Below, in pieces: positions 7,501 through 16,155 of a stretch of 64,000 nucleotides of DNA. This DNA is from Streptomyces sp. NBC_01431. GTDB taxonomy: Bacteria > Actinomycetota > Actinomycetes > Streptomycetales > Streptomycetaceae. The stretch covers positions 310,001 to 374,000 of the forward strand of contig NZ_CP109497.1 of assembly GCF_036231355.1 (NCBI RefSeq), given 5' to 3'. The notes beneath the pieces were generated by a model that was not told where the DNA came from, searched no databases, and saw only the letters and a program-made list of their open reading frames with translations. The translations under genes were made by a program, and so were the position numbers. Every line of letters begins with the position of its first letter. The first letter of the stretch is position 1.

Positions 7501-9177
7501 ATGCCTAACGAGGACGAGTGGGATGCCATAGTCGTCGGCTCCGGACTCGGCGGCCTGGTCTGCGCCGCCTATCTGGCGGTCGGCGGACACCGGGTGCTGG
7601 TACTCGAACAGCACGACGTCGCGGGCGGCAACAGCCATGTGTTCCGCCGACGCCGCGCCTACGAGTTCGATGTGGGCGTGCACTACCTGGGTGACTGCGG
7701 CCCGGACGGGGTGCTGCCCGCGATCTTCAGCGGGCTCGGTCTGGAGAAGCGGGTCACCTACCGCGAGATGGACCAGAGCGGTTTCGACCGCATCGTGATC
7801 CCCGGCATCACCATGGACATGCCGGCCGGCTGGGACAACTACCGGCAGCGGTTGCGGGAGGCGCTGCCTCAGGACGCGGCAGGCATCGACACCTTCATCG
7901 ACATCAACGCGAAGCTGGGTGCCGAGATGCGCTCGGCGCTGCTGTCGGCCGAGGATCTGACCATCACCGAACTGGTGCGGCGGACCCCGACCACCGTGCG
8001 GTGGGGGCGGCGGCCGCTGTCCGAACTCCTCGACCACTGCGGCCTGTCGACGCGGGCCAGGACGATCCTGGCCGCGCAGTCGCCGAACTACGGCATGGGC
8101 CCGGACCAGGCCAGCGTCTCCATGCACGCGACCGTCACCGACCACTACGTACGCGGCGCGTACTACCCCGAGGGCGGCGGCCAGATGCTGGCTGCTTCGC
8201 TGGCCGAGGTCCTCGAAGCACACGGCGGAGAGCTGCGCACCAAGACCCGGGTGGAGCGCATCCTCGTCGAGAACGGCAAAGTCACCGGGGTCGGTCTGAC
8301 CGACGGCGCCCTCCTCAAGTCCCCGCTGGTCGTCTCCAACGCGGACTACCGCCGTACCGTGCTCGACCTGGTCGGCGAGGACCACTTCCCGCGCAAGCTG
8401 GTGGCCAAGACCCGGGACGCGAAGATGGGCCTGCCCTTCGCCACCCTCTACATCGCGCTCGACCGGGAGCTCCCGGCCCGTCCGAACGCCAATCTGTGGT
8501 GGTACCGCGACGACGACATCGCCACGTACTACGAGCAGCTGGCGAGCGGGAGCATCGACCCGGTGCCCTTCCTGTTCATGTCCTTCGCCTCGCTGAAGGA
8601 CCCCGGTGCGCGCCACGTCTGCCCGCCCGGCCACACCAACTTCCAGGTGATGACGCTCTGCCCGCCCGACTACGAGCGCTGGGGCGTCGAGACCGGGCCG
8701 GCCGACGGCGAGCGCTACCGCCGCAAGGGCGTCTACAAGGATCAGAAGGCCAAACTCACCGAGGCGATGCTCCAGGCGGCCGAGGAGGCGATCGGCCCCT
8801 TCCGGGAGAGCATCGTGCACTTGGAGGCGGCGACCCCACTCACCCACGAGCGGTACACGCTCTCCACCGGAGGGACGCCGTTCGGCCTCGCGGAGTGGGG
8901 CGGCGCGGGCGCCCGCCCGGACACCCGGACCTCCGTCGACGGACTGCACGTGGTGGGTGCCAACACCCGTTACGGCAGCGGAATCACCGGTGTCGCGGTC
9001 GGCGGCATCGCGTGCGCTGCGCAGATCCTCGAACGCCGACTGATGCACGAGGTGCACTCGGGCGCGGTCCTCGCGGACGTCGACCTGCTGCCGGAGCGGC
9101 CGCAGGACTGGGACCCGCTGGCGGTCTCCCGGGGTACCGCGCGCCGCACCGCGCGCGGCCTCGCCCGGATCGGCTGA
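7501..9177 (+). CDS. CrtI/CrtISO-type FAD-dependent oxidoreductase
   Basis: A 558-residue flavoprotein of the phytoene desaturase/carotene isomerase/retinol saturase family. The N-terminal dinucleotide fold reads VVGSGLGGLVCAAYLAVGGHRVLVLEQHDVAGG. The C-terminal FAD-binding stretch has VDGLHVVGANTRYGSGITGVAVGG. Such enzymes dehydrogenate, saturate or isomerise polyene chains. No carotenoid pathway is present (no phytoene synthase), so a polyene or cinnamoyl-type acyl chain attached to the peptide is a more likely substrate. That would fit the adjacent chain-length-factor-like protein, but it is inference. GAGG lies about 13 bases upstream of the ATG. Confidence 0.88.
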   Translation: MPNEDEWDAIVVGSGLGGLVCAAYLAVGGHRVLVLEQHDVAGGNSHVFRRRRAYEFDVGVHYLGDCGPDGVLPAIFSGLGLEKRVTYREMDQSGFDRIVIPGITMDMPAGWDNYRQRLREALPQDAAGIDTFIDINAKLGAEMRSALLSAEDLTITELVRRTPTTVRWGRRPLSELLDHCGLSTRARTILAAQSPNYGMGPDQASVSMHATVTDHYVRGAYYPEGGGQMLAASLAEVLEAHGGELRTKTRVERILVENGKVTGVGLTDGALLKSPLVVSNADYRRTVLDLVGEDHFPRKLVAKTRDAKMGLPFATLYIALDRELPARPNANLWWYRDDDIATYYEQLASGSIDPVPFLFMSFASLKDPGARHVCPPGHTNFQVMTLCPPDYERWGVETGPADGERYRRKGVYKDQKAKLTEAMLQAAEEAIGPFRESIVHLEAATPLTHERYTLSTGGTPFGLAEWGGAGARPDTRTSVDGLHVVGANTRYGSGITGVAVGGIACAAQILERRLMHEVHSGAVLADVDLLPERPQDWDPLAVSRGTARRTARGLARIG

Positions 9178-9290
9178 CGGTCGCCGGGCACAGCGCGCAC
9201 GTCGGGCCGCGGTCAACGGCCGGGCCGCGAAGGAACGTGAAAGGCCCGGCACTGCGCGGGCGGCAATCAATTCGGAGTCTCTTCTAGGCG

Positions 9291-10268
9291 GTGGATATGG
9301 ACATGGCGATCGAAGCAGAAGGGCTGTGCAAGCGGTACGGCGACCACGAAGCGCTGAGCGGTGTCGATCTTTCGGTACCGGCCGGCACGGTGCTCGGCGT
9401 GCTCGGCCCCAACGGGGCGGGCAAAACGACCGCTGTACGCATTCTGGCCACCCTGCTCACCTCCGACGGCGGCCGCGCCAAGGTGGCCGGCTACGACGTG
9501 GCGGACAAGCCGCAGGAGGTGCGCAGGCGCATCGGCCTCGCCGGGCAGTACGCGGCGCTGGACGAGCGGCTGACGGGCATGGAGAACCTGACGCTGATCG
9601 GCAGGCTGTACCGGCTGGGACGCAAGGGTGCCAAGATCCGTGCCGCGGAGCTGCTGGAGCGCTTCGAGCTGACGGATGCCGCCGACCGGGAGACCAAGAC
9701 GTATTCCGGCGGTATGCGCAGGCGTCTCGACCTGGCCGCCAGCCTGCTCGCCGACCCCGAGGTGCTCTTCCTGGACGAGCCCACCACGGGCCTCGACCTG
9801 ACCAGCCGGATGACGCTGTGGACGATGGTCCGTGACCAGGTGGCCGCCGGTGTCACGGTACTGCTCACGACGCAGTACCTGGAGGAGGCGGACCACCTCG
9901 CCGACCGGATCACGGTGATCGACAAGGGGCGGGTCCTGGCCGACGGCACGCCCGACGAACTCAAGCGCAAGGTGGGCGGTGAGCGGCTCGACATCGCGCT
10001 CACCGACCAGGCCGACGCGTCCGAGGCGATCCGGGTGCTTGCCAGGGCCACGGCTGCGGAGCCCACGCTGACGGACGAGGGGCGCGGCGTCTCGGTGACG
10101 GTGGCGGCGGGGATGGACACCATCGCCGACGTCGCGGCGGCACTGCGCGACGCGGGTGTGGAGGTATCCGACTTCGCCCTGCGCCGGCCGTCTCTCGACG
10201 ATGTCTTCCTCAGCCTGACCGGCCATGAGAACAGCCCCGAGAACAGCAAGGAGAAGGCGGCATCATGA
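9291..10268 (+). CDS. ABC transporter ATP-binding protein, DrrA-type
   Basis: A 325-residue ATPase with Walker A GPNGAGKTT, signature YSGGMRRRLDLA, Walker B VLFLDEPTTGLD and a C-terminal regulatory extension, as in daunorubicin-resistance DrrA. It overlaps the permease gene by ATGA. The start is uncertain: GTG 9291, ATG 9297 and ATG 9303 are all close together in frame. With the next gene it should form a two-gene exporter giving product secretion and self-protection. Confidence 0.93.
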   Translation: MDMDMAIEAEGLCKRYGDHEALSGVDLSVPAGTVLGVLGPNGAGKTTAVRILATLLTSDGGRAKVAGYDVADKPQEVRRRIGLAGQYAALDERLTGMENLTLIGRLYRLGRKGAKIRAAELLERFELTDAADRETKTYSGGMRRRLDLAASLLADPEVLFLDEPTTGLDLTSRMTLWTMVRDQVAAGVTVLLTTQYLEEADHLADRITVIDKGRVLADGTPDELKRKVGGERLDIALTDQADASEAIRVLARATAAEPTLTDEGRGVSVTVAAGMDTIADVAAALRDAGVEVSDFALRRPSLDDVFLSLTGHENSPENSKEKAAS

Positions 10269-11053
10269 GCGAGCTGGTCAGCGACACCTTCGCCCTGACG
10301 GGTCGGCACATGCGGCATATCGCCAGGGTGCCCGAGAAGCTCATCGGCGTGACCATCGGACCCGTGGTCCTCGTCCTGATCTTCGGCTACCTCTTCGGCA
10401 GCGCGATGTCCGTTCCGGGCGGCAACTACCGCGAATACATCATGGCCGGCATCTTCACGCAGGTGATGTTCTCCGCCCTGGGGACCAGCGCCGCGGGTGT
10501 CGCGGACGACCTCAACAACGGTCTGGTCGACCGCTTCCGCTCGCTTCCCATGTCCCGGTACGCGGTCCTGCTCGGCCGTACCGTCTCGGACCTGGCGATG
10601 ACCGCGCTGAGCTGTGTGGTGATGGCGGTCGTGGGCTCCCTCATCGGCTGGCGAGCCCACAACGGCCTGCTGAAGACCATCGCGGGCTTCGCCCTGCTCC
10701 TGCTCCTCGGCTTCACCATGTGCTGGCTCGGCGCGCTGCTCGGCCTGCTCGTTCGCAGCCCGGAAGCGGTCAACTCACTCGCCATGCTCATGAGCATGCC
10801 GTTCACCTTTCTCTCCAACGCGTTCGTGCCGCTCGACGGACTGCCGCGCTGGCTCCAGCTGATCGCCGAGTGGAACCCGATCAGTGCGGTGGTGAGCTCC
10901 TGCCGTGATCTGTGGGGCAATCCGGGGACGGTGGTCAGCGGTGCGCTTCCCGCGCAGCACCCCGTTCCCACGGCGCTGCTGGTGCTCGGCCTGCTGCTCG
11001 CGGTGGTCGCTCCGCTGGCCGCCCGCGCCTACCACCGGGCCGCCGCCCGTTGA
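10265..11053 (+). CDS. ABC-2 type permease, DrrB-type
   Basis: A 262-residue integral membrane protein with about six transmembrane segments (for example VVLVLIFGYLFGSAM and LLLLLGFTMCWLGALLGLLV) and the ABC2-membrane motif NPISAVVSSCRDLWGNP near the C-terminus. It pairs with the preceding ATPase. The gene ends just before a long bidirectional terminator that separates it from the oppositely oriented DUF3995-like genes. Confidence 0.92.
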   Translation: MSELVSDTFALTGRHMRHIARVPEKLIGVTIGPVVLVLIFGYLFGSAMSVPGGNYREYIMAGIFTQVMFSALGTSAAGVADDLNNGLVDRFRSLPMSRYAVLLGRTVSDLAMTALSCVVMAVVGSLIGWRAHNGLLKTIAGFALLLLLGFTMCWLGALLGLLVRSPEAVNSLAMLMSMPFTFLSNAFVPLDGLPRWLQLIAEWNPISAVVSSCRDLWGNPGTVVSGALPAQHPVPTALLVLGLLLAVVAPLAARAYHRAAAR

Positions 11054-11070
11054 CGTCGACGCAGCCGAGC

Positions 11071-11116
11071 AGACGAGAGCGCCTCCCGGGTGGTGTACCG
11101 GGAGGCGCTCTCGTCT
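11071..11116. terminator. bidirectional terminator, 19-bp perfect stem
   Basis: Arms 11071-11089 and 11098-11116 are perfectly complementary around an 8-base loop. It sits between the stop codons of two convergent genes (11053 on +, 11151 on -), so it probably serves both. Confidence 0.85.
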
Positions 11117-11150
11117 GTCTCTTGTGTGTTGGTCCCACTGTGCTGTGCCG

Positions 11151-11708
11151 TCAGGCGGCGACGTGATGTGCGAGCGAGCGGCGGTACCACAGTGCTGCCA
11201 GGGCGAACAGGACGCCGCCGAGGGCGAAGTAGAGGTCGATGGTGGTGCCCGACCACTGCGTGTAGGCGCTCGGGTGGGCGTCGCCGGAGACCTGCTCCTC
11301 GGTCATCCCCATGAGCCCGTTCTTCATCAGGCCGGTGTCGCGCACCACGGTGTCCACCACGCCCGCCACTCCGCGAACGAGCAGGAGAGCGGCCCCCGTC
11401 CAGGTGCAGCAGTGCAAGATCCAGCGTGGCACGGCACGGCCCCACGGCCGGTGGAGCGCGAACGGGACGAGCGCGCCGACCAGGAACATGCCGCTGATCA
11501 CCACCGCGAACACCCAGTCACCGACGGTCCTGGTCTGCGGCACCGTGGCACTGGCGTCGCCGAAGCCGAAGGTGCCGCCGAAGTACCAGTAGACATGGAA
11601 GGCGATGAAGACGATCACCCAGATGAAGGCGGCCCGGCAGACCGTGCGCAACGCGTTCGGGGAGGTCGCCGGGGCGCCGGCCGTCCTGGTCTTCTGGTCC
11701 GTGCTCAT
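11151..11708 (-). CDS. DUF3995-like membrane protein, copy 2
   Basis: A 185-residue protein with four predicted transmembrane helices. IWVIVFIAFHVYWYFGGTFGFGD matches the HxYWxxGG signature of DUF3995. Later helices include FAVVISGMFLVGALVPFAL and LYFALGGVLFALAALWYR. It starts with ATG overlapping the stop of its paralogue (ATGA), so the two are co-translated. Function unknown. The pair lies between exporter and glycosyltransferase genes and may take part in export, self-protection or membrane sensing. Confidence 0.8.
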   Translation of the reverse strand: MSTDQKTRTAGAPATSPNALRTVCRAAFIWVIVFIAFHVYWYFGGTFGFGDASATVPQTRTVGDWVFAVVISGMFLVGALVPFALHRPWGRAVPRWILHCCTWTGAALLLVRGVAGVVDTVVRDTGLMKNGLMGMTEEQVSGDAHPSAYTQWSGTTIDLYFALGGVLFALAALWYRRSLAHHVAA

Positions 11709-12220
11709 GAGTGCACACCCTCCGGGGCTGCTGGGGCCGGCCGCGTGCGGCGGGCGTAGGAGCGGGTCGTGGGGACCAGGAACAGTCCTCCGGCGAAGAA
11801 GAACGAATTGATGGCCAACGTGCTCCAGAACTCGTCCGCCGTCATCTTGGGAACCGATGAGTCGAACACCCCGACGACGCCCCGCGGGGTGATCCCGGTG
11901 GCCACCAGAAGGTTCTCGACCATCCCGGGGCCCCCACGGACGACCAGGAGCACACAGCCGATGACGAGCGGGAGCAGGACCAGCCGACGGGACAGCACGC
12001 GCCCCCAGGGGCGGACGGTGGCGAGGGAGAGCACCGCGCCGACCACCGACATGAAGATGACCCACGAGTCGTACACGATGTACGCGGTATAACCCCAGGG
12101 GCCCGCGGTGCCCACGTCGGAACCCGGGAAGATCGCCATCCAGGTGTGCCACAGGGCCGAGGCCGACATCCAGACGAACGAGGCGTACGGGGCCCAGCGG
12201 ACGCCCTTGGTGTCACTCAT
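11705..12220 (-). CDS. DUF3995-like membrane protein, copy 1
   Basis: A 171-residue four-helix membrane protein that looks like a diverged paralogue of the next gene: same length class, same loop layout and similar C-terminal helix SFFFAGGLFLVPTTRSYARR. The YWxxGG signature is replaced by SALWHTWMAIFPG. I chose ATG 12220 (MSDTKGVRWAPYAS), which places the first helix at the usual distance. The two genes form a coupled pair. No known activity. Confidence 0.75.
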   Translation of the reverse strand: MSDTKGVRWAPYASFVWMSASALWHTWMAIFPGSDVGTAGPWGYTAYIVYDSWVIFMSVVGAVLSLATVRPWGRVLSRRLVLLPLVIGCVLLVVRGGPGMVENLLVATGITPRGVVGVFDSSVPKMTADEFWSTLAINSFFFAGGLFLVPTTRSYARRTRPAPAAPEGVHS

Positions 12221-12328
12221 GGCGACCACCCTGCCCGCGCCGCGGACGACCGGCATCCGTCCTCTGGATGATCCGCCTCCCCCCGTCGGATTAGGACGAG
12301 CCGCGGCGAGGGTGACGCGGCCTCGGCG

Positions 12329-13537
12329 TCAGACTCCACGAGCGCCCTCTGCCAGCGACTTCTCGATCAGGTCGGCGGCCTCGGCGGCGCCTCCGCTCGC
12401 CCGGATCCGCTGCTTGATCTCGGCCAGCCGCTCGGCCGCCGCGGTGTCGCCGACCAGGCCGAGCACCTCCTCGCGCAGCCGCTGGGGTGTCACCTCCCCG
12501 GGCGGCAGATGCCGGCCGATGCCGCGGGAGGCGAGGATCCCGGCGTTGTCGATCTGGTCGAATCCCTGCGGCACGGCCACCATCGGGACACCGAAGTACA
12601 GGCCTTCCAGCGTCGAGCCCATGCCGCCGTGGGTGAGGAAGGCATCGGCCCGCGCGAGGACCTGCAACTGCGGGACGCTGTAGTGGAGTTCGACGTTCTC
12701 GGGCAGGACACCGAGGTCCTGCGGGTGGATGTGCCTGCCGGTCGCCAACACCACATGCCACTCGGATCCCGCGAATGCCTCGATGCAACTCCGGTAGAAC
12801 GGCAGGGAGTTGTTGTAGACCGTGCCCAGCGAAGCGAGCAGCACCGGCCGGTCGTCCGCCGGGGCCTCCCAGCTGCCCTGGAAGCTCCGACCGTCGAGAC
12901 AGGGACCGACGAAGTGGTACCGGTCGTCGAGAAGTTCGGCGTCCTTCTGGAACTCACGGGGCAGGGTGGCGAGATACCGGTTCGCGCGGCCCCGGTAGAC
13001 GAACTCGTCGATCGGAAGTTCCGCGCCGTTCGAGTCCAGGAACTCCTGGAACCTGCGCCGGTGGTCCGCCCAGTCGGGATCGTCGGCCAGGAAGTCGTAG
13101 AGCGGCGCCAGTTCCTCGGCGATGTCCGGTCCCGCGACATGGGTCGGTGAATTGCGCACCGAGGGCACGCCCCACCGTTTGGCCAGGATCTGTCCGGCGA
13201 ACGAGGCGTAGTCGAAGAGCACGAGATCCGGACGGTCGTCCTCGAACGCCGCCGCCAGCACCGGAAGGGCGGCGACCGAATCGTTCAGAAACACATCGGA
13301 CATCGCGACGGCGTCGTCGAGCGGGAAGTGCTCGCCGCGTTCCGGGGAGGGAAAGGTGGAGGGGCACAGGATGGGTGTGGCCCCGGCCGCGGCCACCCGC
13401 GGGGCGAATTCCTCGCTCGTCGCGTAGCTGACCCGGTGGCCTCGCCGCACCAGTTCGCCCACGATCGCCAGTGTCGGATTGATGTGTCCGGCGGCCGGAA
13501 TGCTGAAGACCGCCACATGGGCGGCAGGGGAGATCAT
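12329..13537 (-). CDS. MGT/UGT-family glycosyltransferase 2
   Basis: A 402-residue GT-B glycosyltransferase. It has the catalytic His in FSIPAAGHINPTL, and donor-site THGGMGS and PQGFDQIDNA are canonical. It is clearly related to glycosyltransferase 1, so the product may carry two sugars or a disaccharide. I chose ATG 13537 because the family start (hydrophobic strand HVAVFSIPAAGH) follows immediately; the upstream in-frame extension is Arg-rich and unlikely. Its promoter region is shared with the divergent UbiB-like gene and holds two copies of the cluster palindrome. Confidence 0.92.
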   Translation of the reverse strand: MISPAAHVAVFSIPAAGHINPTLAIVGELVRRGHRVSYATSEEFAPRVAAAGATPILCPSTFPSPERGEHFPLDDAVAMSDVFLNDSVAALPVLAAAFEDDRPDLVLFDYASFAGQILAKRWGVPSVRNSPTHVAGPDIAEELAPLYDFLADDPDWADHRRRFQEFLDSNGAELPIDEFVYRGRANRYLATLPREFQKDAELLDDRYHFVGPCLDGRSFQGSWEAPADDRPVLLASLGTVYNNSLPFYRSCIEAFAGSEWHVVLATGRHIHPQDLGVLPENVELHYSVPQLQVLARADAFLTHGGMGSTLEGLYFGVPMVAVPQGFDQIDNAGILASRGIGRHLPPGEVTPQRLREEVLGLVGDTAAAERLAEIKQRIRASGGAAEAADLIEKSLAEGARGV

Positions 13538-13558
13538 CGAAGTCTTCTTCCGTCGAGA

Positions 13559-13574
13559 TGGCAGGTTGCTGCCA
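13559..13574 (+). promoter_or_regulatory. cluster palindrome, site B (perfect)
   Basis: TGGCAGGTTGCTGCCA: perfect 6-base arms around GTTG. It lies 22 bases upstream of the ATG of glycosyltransferase 2 in the divergent gap with the UbiB-like gene. Confidence 0.7.
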
Positions 13575-13687
13575 CGGCCGCGGGCGGGCCGGCGTCTCCG
13601 GCGGGCAGCCTTCCGCCCGAACCGTGCCATGTCCCGCGTGAGTACAGAAGACAGTTACCGGCCCCCCTCCTGCCCTGTCGAGCGCTC

Positions 13688-13703
13688 GGGCAGCTTGCTG
13701 CCA
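13688..13703 (+). promoter_or_regulatory. cluster palindrome, site C
   Basis: GGGCAGCTTGCTGCCA, 14 of 16 identical to site B, 129 bases away (about 12 helical turns) in the same divergent gap and 76 bases before the UbiB-like start. Two sites in one gap could allow control of both directions. Confidence 0.7.
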
Positions 13704-13778
13704 CACCGGTGTGGGGGGCGCATGTGGTGCCTAGGTTGGACTGATCCCGATCGCGTAGTGGAGCAGGTCTCACTGGAA

Positions 13779-15743
13779 ATGAAAGTTGCCGAGTATGTAA
13801 GTGCCGGTGTCGTTTTCGTTGTCTTCCTGATGGCTTTCGCGAAGGGCGCGGGCCGTCTCCTCGGGCTACGGGTCGGTTTGATCAGGGCGTTTCTCGCCGG
13901 GATCGTCGGGATAGCCGCACTGGCGCTCTTCAGTCTGGTGATGCAGCGGCCGGAACAGGGCGGCTTTCTCACCAGCGTCCAGTTCGGCAGCACTTTCGTC
14001 GTCGCCATGGGATTTCTGGCCGTCACGGAGATCTTCCTGCCCGGTGGCCTCGGCCCGTCCTTCGGCTGGCTGCTCGGACTGCGCGCCCGGCTCGCCCGAG
14101 CGCGCCGGTACTCACACATCAGCTCCATCGCCGTACGGCACGGGCTGCGGCCCTATCTGCTGGGGCGTAGAGGCGCGTCCGACGACGGGCGGCCGAGCCG
14201 CAGCGACGGCCTCGCCCGGCCGCTGCGCCTGGCGTTCGAAGAAGGCGGCGCGACGTTCGTCAAGCTGGGCCAGATGCTGTCCACCCGCGACGACCTGCTG
14301 CCCCCGGCATTCGTAGCGGAACTCAGCCGGCTCCAGTACCAGGTGCCTTCGCAACCCTGGCACGATGTCGAGGCGGTGCTCATCCAGGAGTACGGCAGGC
14401 CGGTCGAGGAGGTCTTCGCGGAGTTCGACCCCGAGCCCCTGGCCGCGGCGTCCATCGCCCAGGTCCATCTGGCCCGCCTGAAGTGCGGCAGCGAAGTGGT
14501 GGTCAAGGTCCAGCGGCCGGGGATTAGGCCCGTGGTGGAACGCGACCTCGAAATCATGTGCCGGATGTCGGCGATGCTGGAGGTACGCACCCGCTGGGCA
14601 CGCACTCTCGGCCTCGGCGAACTCGCCGACGGGTTCGCCCGATCGGTGAACGAGGAGCTCGACTTCCGGATCGAGGCGCGCAATCTGGCGATGGTCACCG
14701 CCGCCTGGGCCCGGCGGGCCGAGAGCACCGGGACCAGGGACGTACTGCGGCTGCCGGCGGCGTACGAGGAACTCTCCAGTGAGCGCGTGCTCGTCCTGGA
14801 ACGCCTGCCGGGCATGCCCATCAGCTCCGCGTACGAGAAGCTCGACACAATGGAGGTGGACCGACGCGGCCTCGCCCGCAGCCTGCTGGCCAGCGCCCTC
14901 CAACAGGTGCTCGTCGACGGCACGTTCCACGCCGACCCGCACCCCGGCAACATCCTGCTGCTTGACGACGGCAGCATCGGACTCATCGACTTCGGCTCGG
15001 TCGGCCGGCTCGACGGACGGCTGAAGTCGGGGCTGCGGAGCTTTCTGCTCGCTGTCCAACAAGGCGATGCGCCGATGCTGTGCGACGCCCTCCTCGATGT
15101 GGTGGCCCGTCCCGAGGAGATCAACGAACAGCGCCTCGAACGGGACCTCGGCCGCTTCATCGCCCGCCATCTCGCACCTGGCATCGCCCTGGACATCCAG
15201 GTCTTCACCCAACTGCTCCGCCTGGTGTCGGATCACGGCCTCGCGATGCCGCCCGAAGTGGCCACCGTCTTCCGGGCGTTCGGCACTCTGGAGGGCACGC
15301 TCACCAGGATCTCGCCCGGGTTCGACATGATGTCCGAGTCCCAGCTGCTGGTCGGCGAGCGGCTCTCCGCACCCGCTGGCGCCTCCGCGGCCGGCGATAC
15401 GGTGCGCGGTGAACTGTTCGAGGCGCTCGGACGGCTGCGGCGCATACCCCGCCGTCTCGACCGTGTCACCAGCGCCCTGGAGCAGGGCAGGCTGACCGTC
15501 GGAGTACGGCTGTTCGCGGACGCGCGCGATCGCCGATACGTCAAGTCACTGGTCCACGACGTGCTGCTCACCTTCATCGGGGCGACCACCGGCATCCTGG
15601 GGGCCATCCTGCTCGGCATCCGGCGCGGGCCGATGCTCACCGCCGAACTGGGACTGTTCGAGCTTCTGGGCTACAACCTGCTCGTGGTGTCCGCGACGCT
15701 CCTGGTCAGAGTGCTGTTCGACATCTCCCGGCCACATCGCTGA
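13779..15743 (+). CDS. UbiB/ABC1 atypical kinase-like membrane protein
   Basis: A 654-residue protein of the UbiB/ADCK family. Three N-terminal membrane segments are followed by the signature KLGQ (about residue 162), the Ala-rich nucleotide loop AAASIAQVH (about 222), HADPHPGNILL (about 384) and LIDFGSVG (about 402). Two C-terminal helices follow (FIGATTGILGAILLGI and LLGYNLLVVSATLLV). Family members support isoprenoid-lipid (quinone) synthesis. Here a polyprenyl synthase sits 4 kb away with a related palindrome upstream, so an isoprenoid-linked step is plausible. Start chosen at ATG 13779 (MKVAEYVSAG); GTG 13758 is possible. It is unusual inside an NRPS cluster. Confidence 0.85.
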   Translation: MKVAEYVSAGVVFVVFLMAFAKGAGRLLGLRVGLIRAFLAGIVGIAALALFSLVMQRPEQGGFLTSVQFGSTFVVAMGFLAVTEIFLPGGLGPSFGWLLGLRARLARARRYSHISSIAVRHGLRPYLLGRRGASDDGRPSRSDGLARPLRLAFEEGGATFVKLGQMLSTRDDLLPPAFVAELSRLQYQVPSQPWHDVEAVLIQEYGRPVEEVFAEFDPEPLAAASIAQVHLARLKCGSEVVVKVQRPGIRPVVERDLEIMCRMSAMLEVRTRWARTLGLGELADGFARSVNEELDFRIEARNLAMVTAAWARRAESTGTRDVLRLPAAYEELSSERVLVLERLPGMPISSAYEKLDTMEVDRRGLARSLLASALQQVLVDGTFHADPHPGNILLLDDGSIGLIDFGSVGRLDGRLKSGLRSFLLAVQQGDAPMLCDALLDVVARPEEINEQRLERDLGRFIARHLAPGIALDIQVFTQLLRLVSDHGLAMPPEVATVFRAFGTLEGTLTRISPGFDMMSESQLLVGERLSAPAGASAAGDTVRGELFEALGRLRRIPRRLDRVTSALEQGRLTVGVRLFADARDRRYVKSLVHDVLLTFIGATTGILGAILLGIRRGPMLTAELGLFELLGYNLLVVSATLLVRVLFDISRPHR

Positions 15744-15768
15744 GCGACGGTCCGCCCGGTCCGCTTCT

Positions 15769-15784
15769 TGACAGCAAACTGCCG
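15769..15784 (-). promoter_or_regulatory. cluster palindrome, site D
   Basis: Read on the minus strand the site is CGGCAGTTTGCTGTCA, 13 of 16 matching site B. It lies 82 bases upstream of the MbtH start. Confidence 0.6.
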
Positions 15785-15866
15785 ACCAACTTGCCGGGGT
15801 CTTCCGGCGGCTGGCTACATGGAGCCAGCGAGCCGACTCGCTTCATTCATACGGAGGGACCGAGCT

Positions 15867-16076
15867 GTGAGTAATCCATTCGAGGCCGAGGACGGCACCT
15901 TCTACGTCCTGGTGAACGACGAGGGCCAGCACTCGCTGTGGCCGGCCTTCATCGACGTTCCGTCCGGCTGGCGCGTCAGTTTCGGCGAGGCCGCTCGCCA
16001 GGCGTGTCTTGACCACATCACTGAGAACTGGACGGATCTGCGCCCCAAGAGCCTCGTGGACGCCCAGGCCAACTGA
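15867..16076 (+). CDS. MbtH-like NRPS chaperone
   Basis: A 69-residue MbtH-family protein: NPFEAEDGTFYVLVNDEGQHSLWP, VPSGWRVSFGEA and the C-terminal NWTDLRPKSL, the three-Trp signature of the family. MbtH proteins bind and activate NRPS adenylation domains, so this links the far end of the region to the NRPS at base 1. GTG start with GGAGGGA 7 bases upstream. A palindrome upstream and a strong terminator downstream suggest a monocistronic unit. Confidence 0.97.
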   Translation: MSNPFEAEDGTFYVLVNDEGQHSLWPAFIDVPSGWRVSFGEAARQACLDHITENWTDLRPKSLVDAQAN

Positions 16077-16081
16077 GCGCG

Positions 16082-16137
16082 GCGAGCGGCGGACGGGCGG
16101 GACCCCTGGGATGGGGTCCCGCCCGTCCGCCGCTCGC
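16082..16137. terminator. bidirectional terminator, 25-bp perfect stem
   Basis: Arms 16082-16106 and 16113-16137 are fully complementary with a 6-base loop. It begins 6 bases after the MbtH stop and ends 18 bases before the stop of the convergent deacetylase gene. Confidence 0.9.
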
Positions 16138-16155
16138 TGTCCCGGCCCGGCGAGG

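Noticed and set aside
7501..9177. Carotenoid pathway suggested by the CrtI-like gene and polyprenyl synthase
   Set aside because: No phytoene synthase, cyclase or other carotenoid gene is present; the context is a peptide cluster.
7459..9270. 603-codon minus-strand frame opposite the CrtI-like gene
   Set aside because: Arg/Val/Gly-rich with no recognisable domain; the opposite strand carries an unmistakable flavoprotein.
11071..11116. Long perfect hairpin considered as an inverted repeat of a mobile element
   Set aside because: The two arms are only 8 bases apart and lie between convergent stop codons, which fits a terminator.
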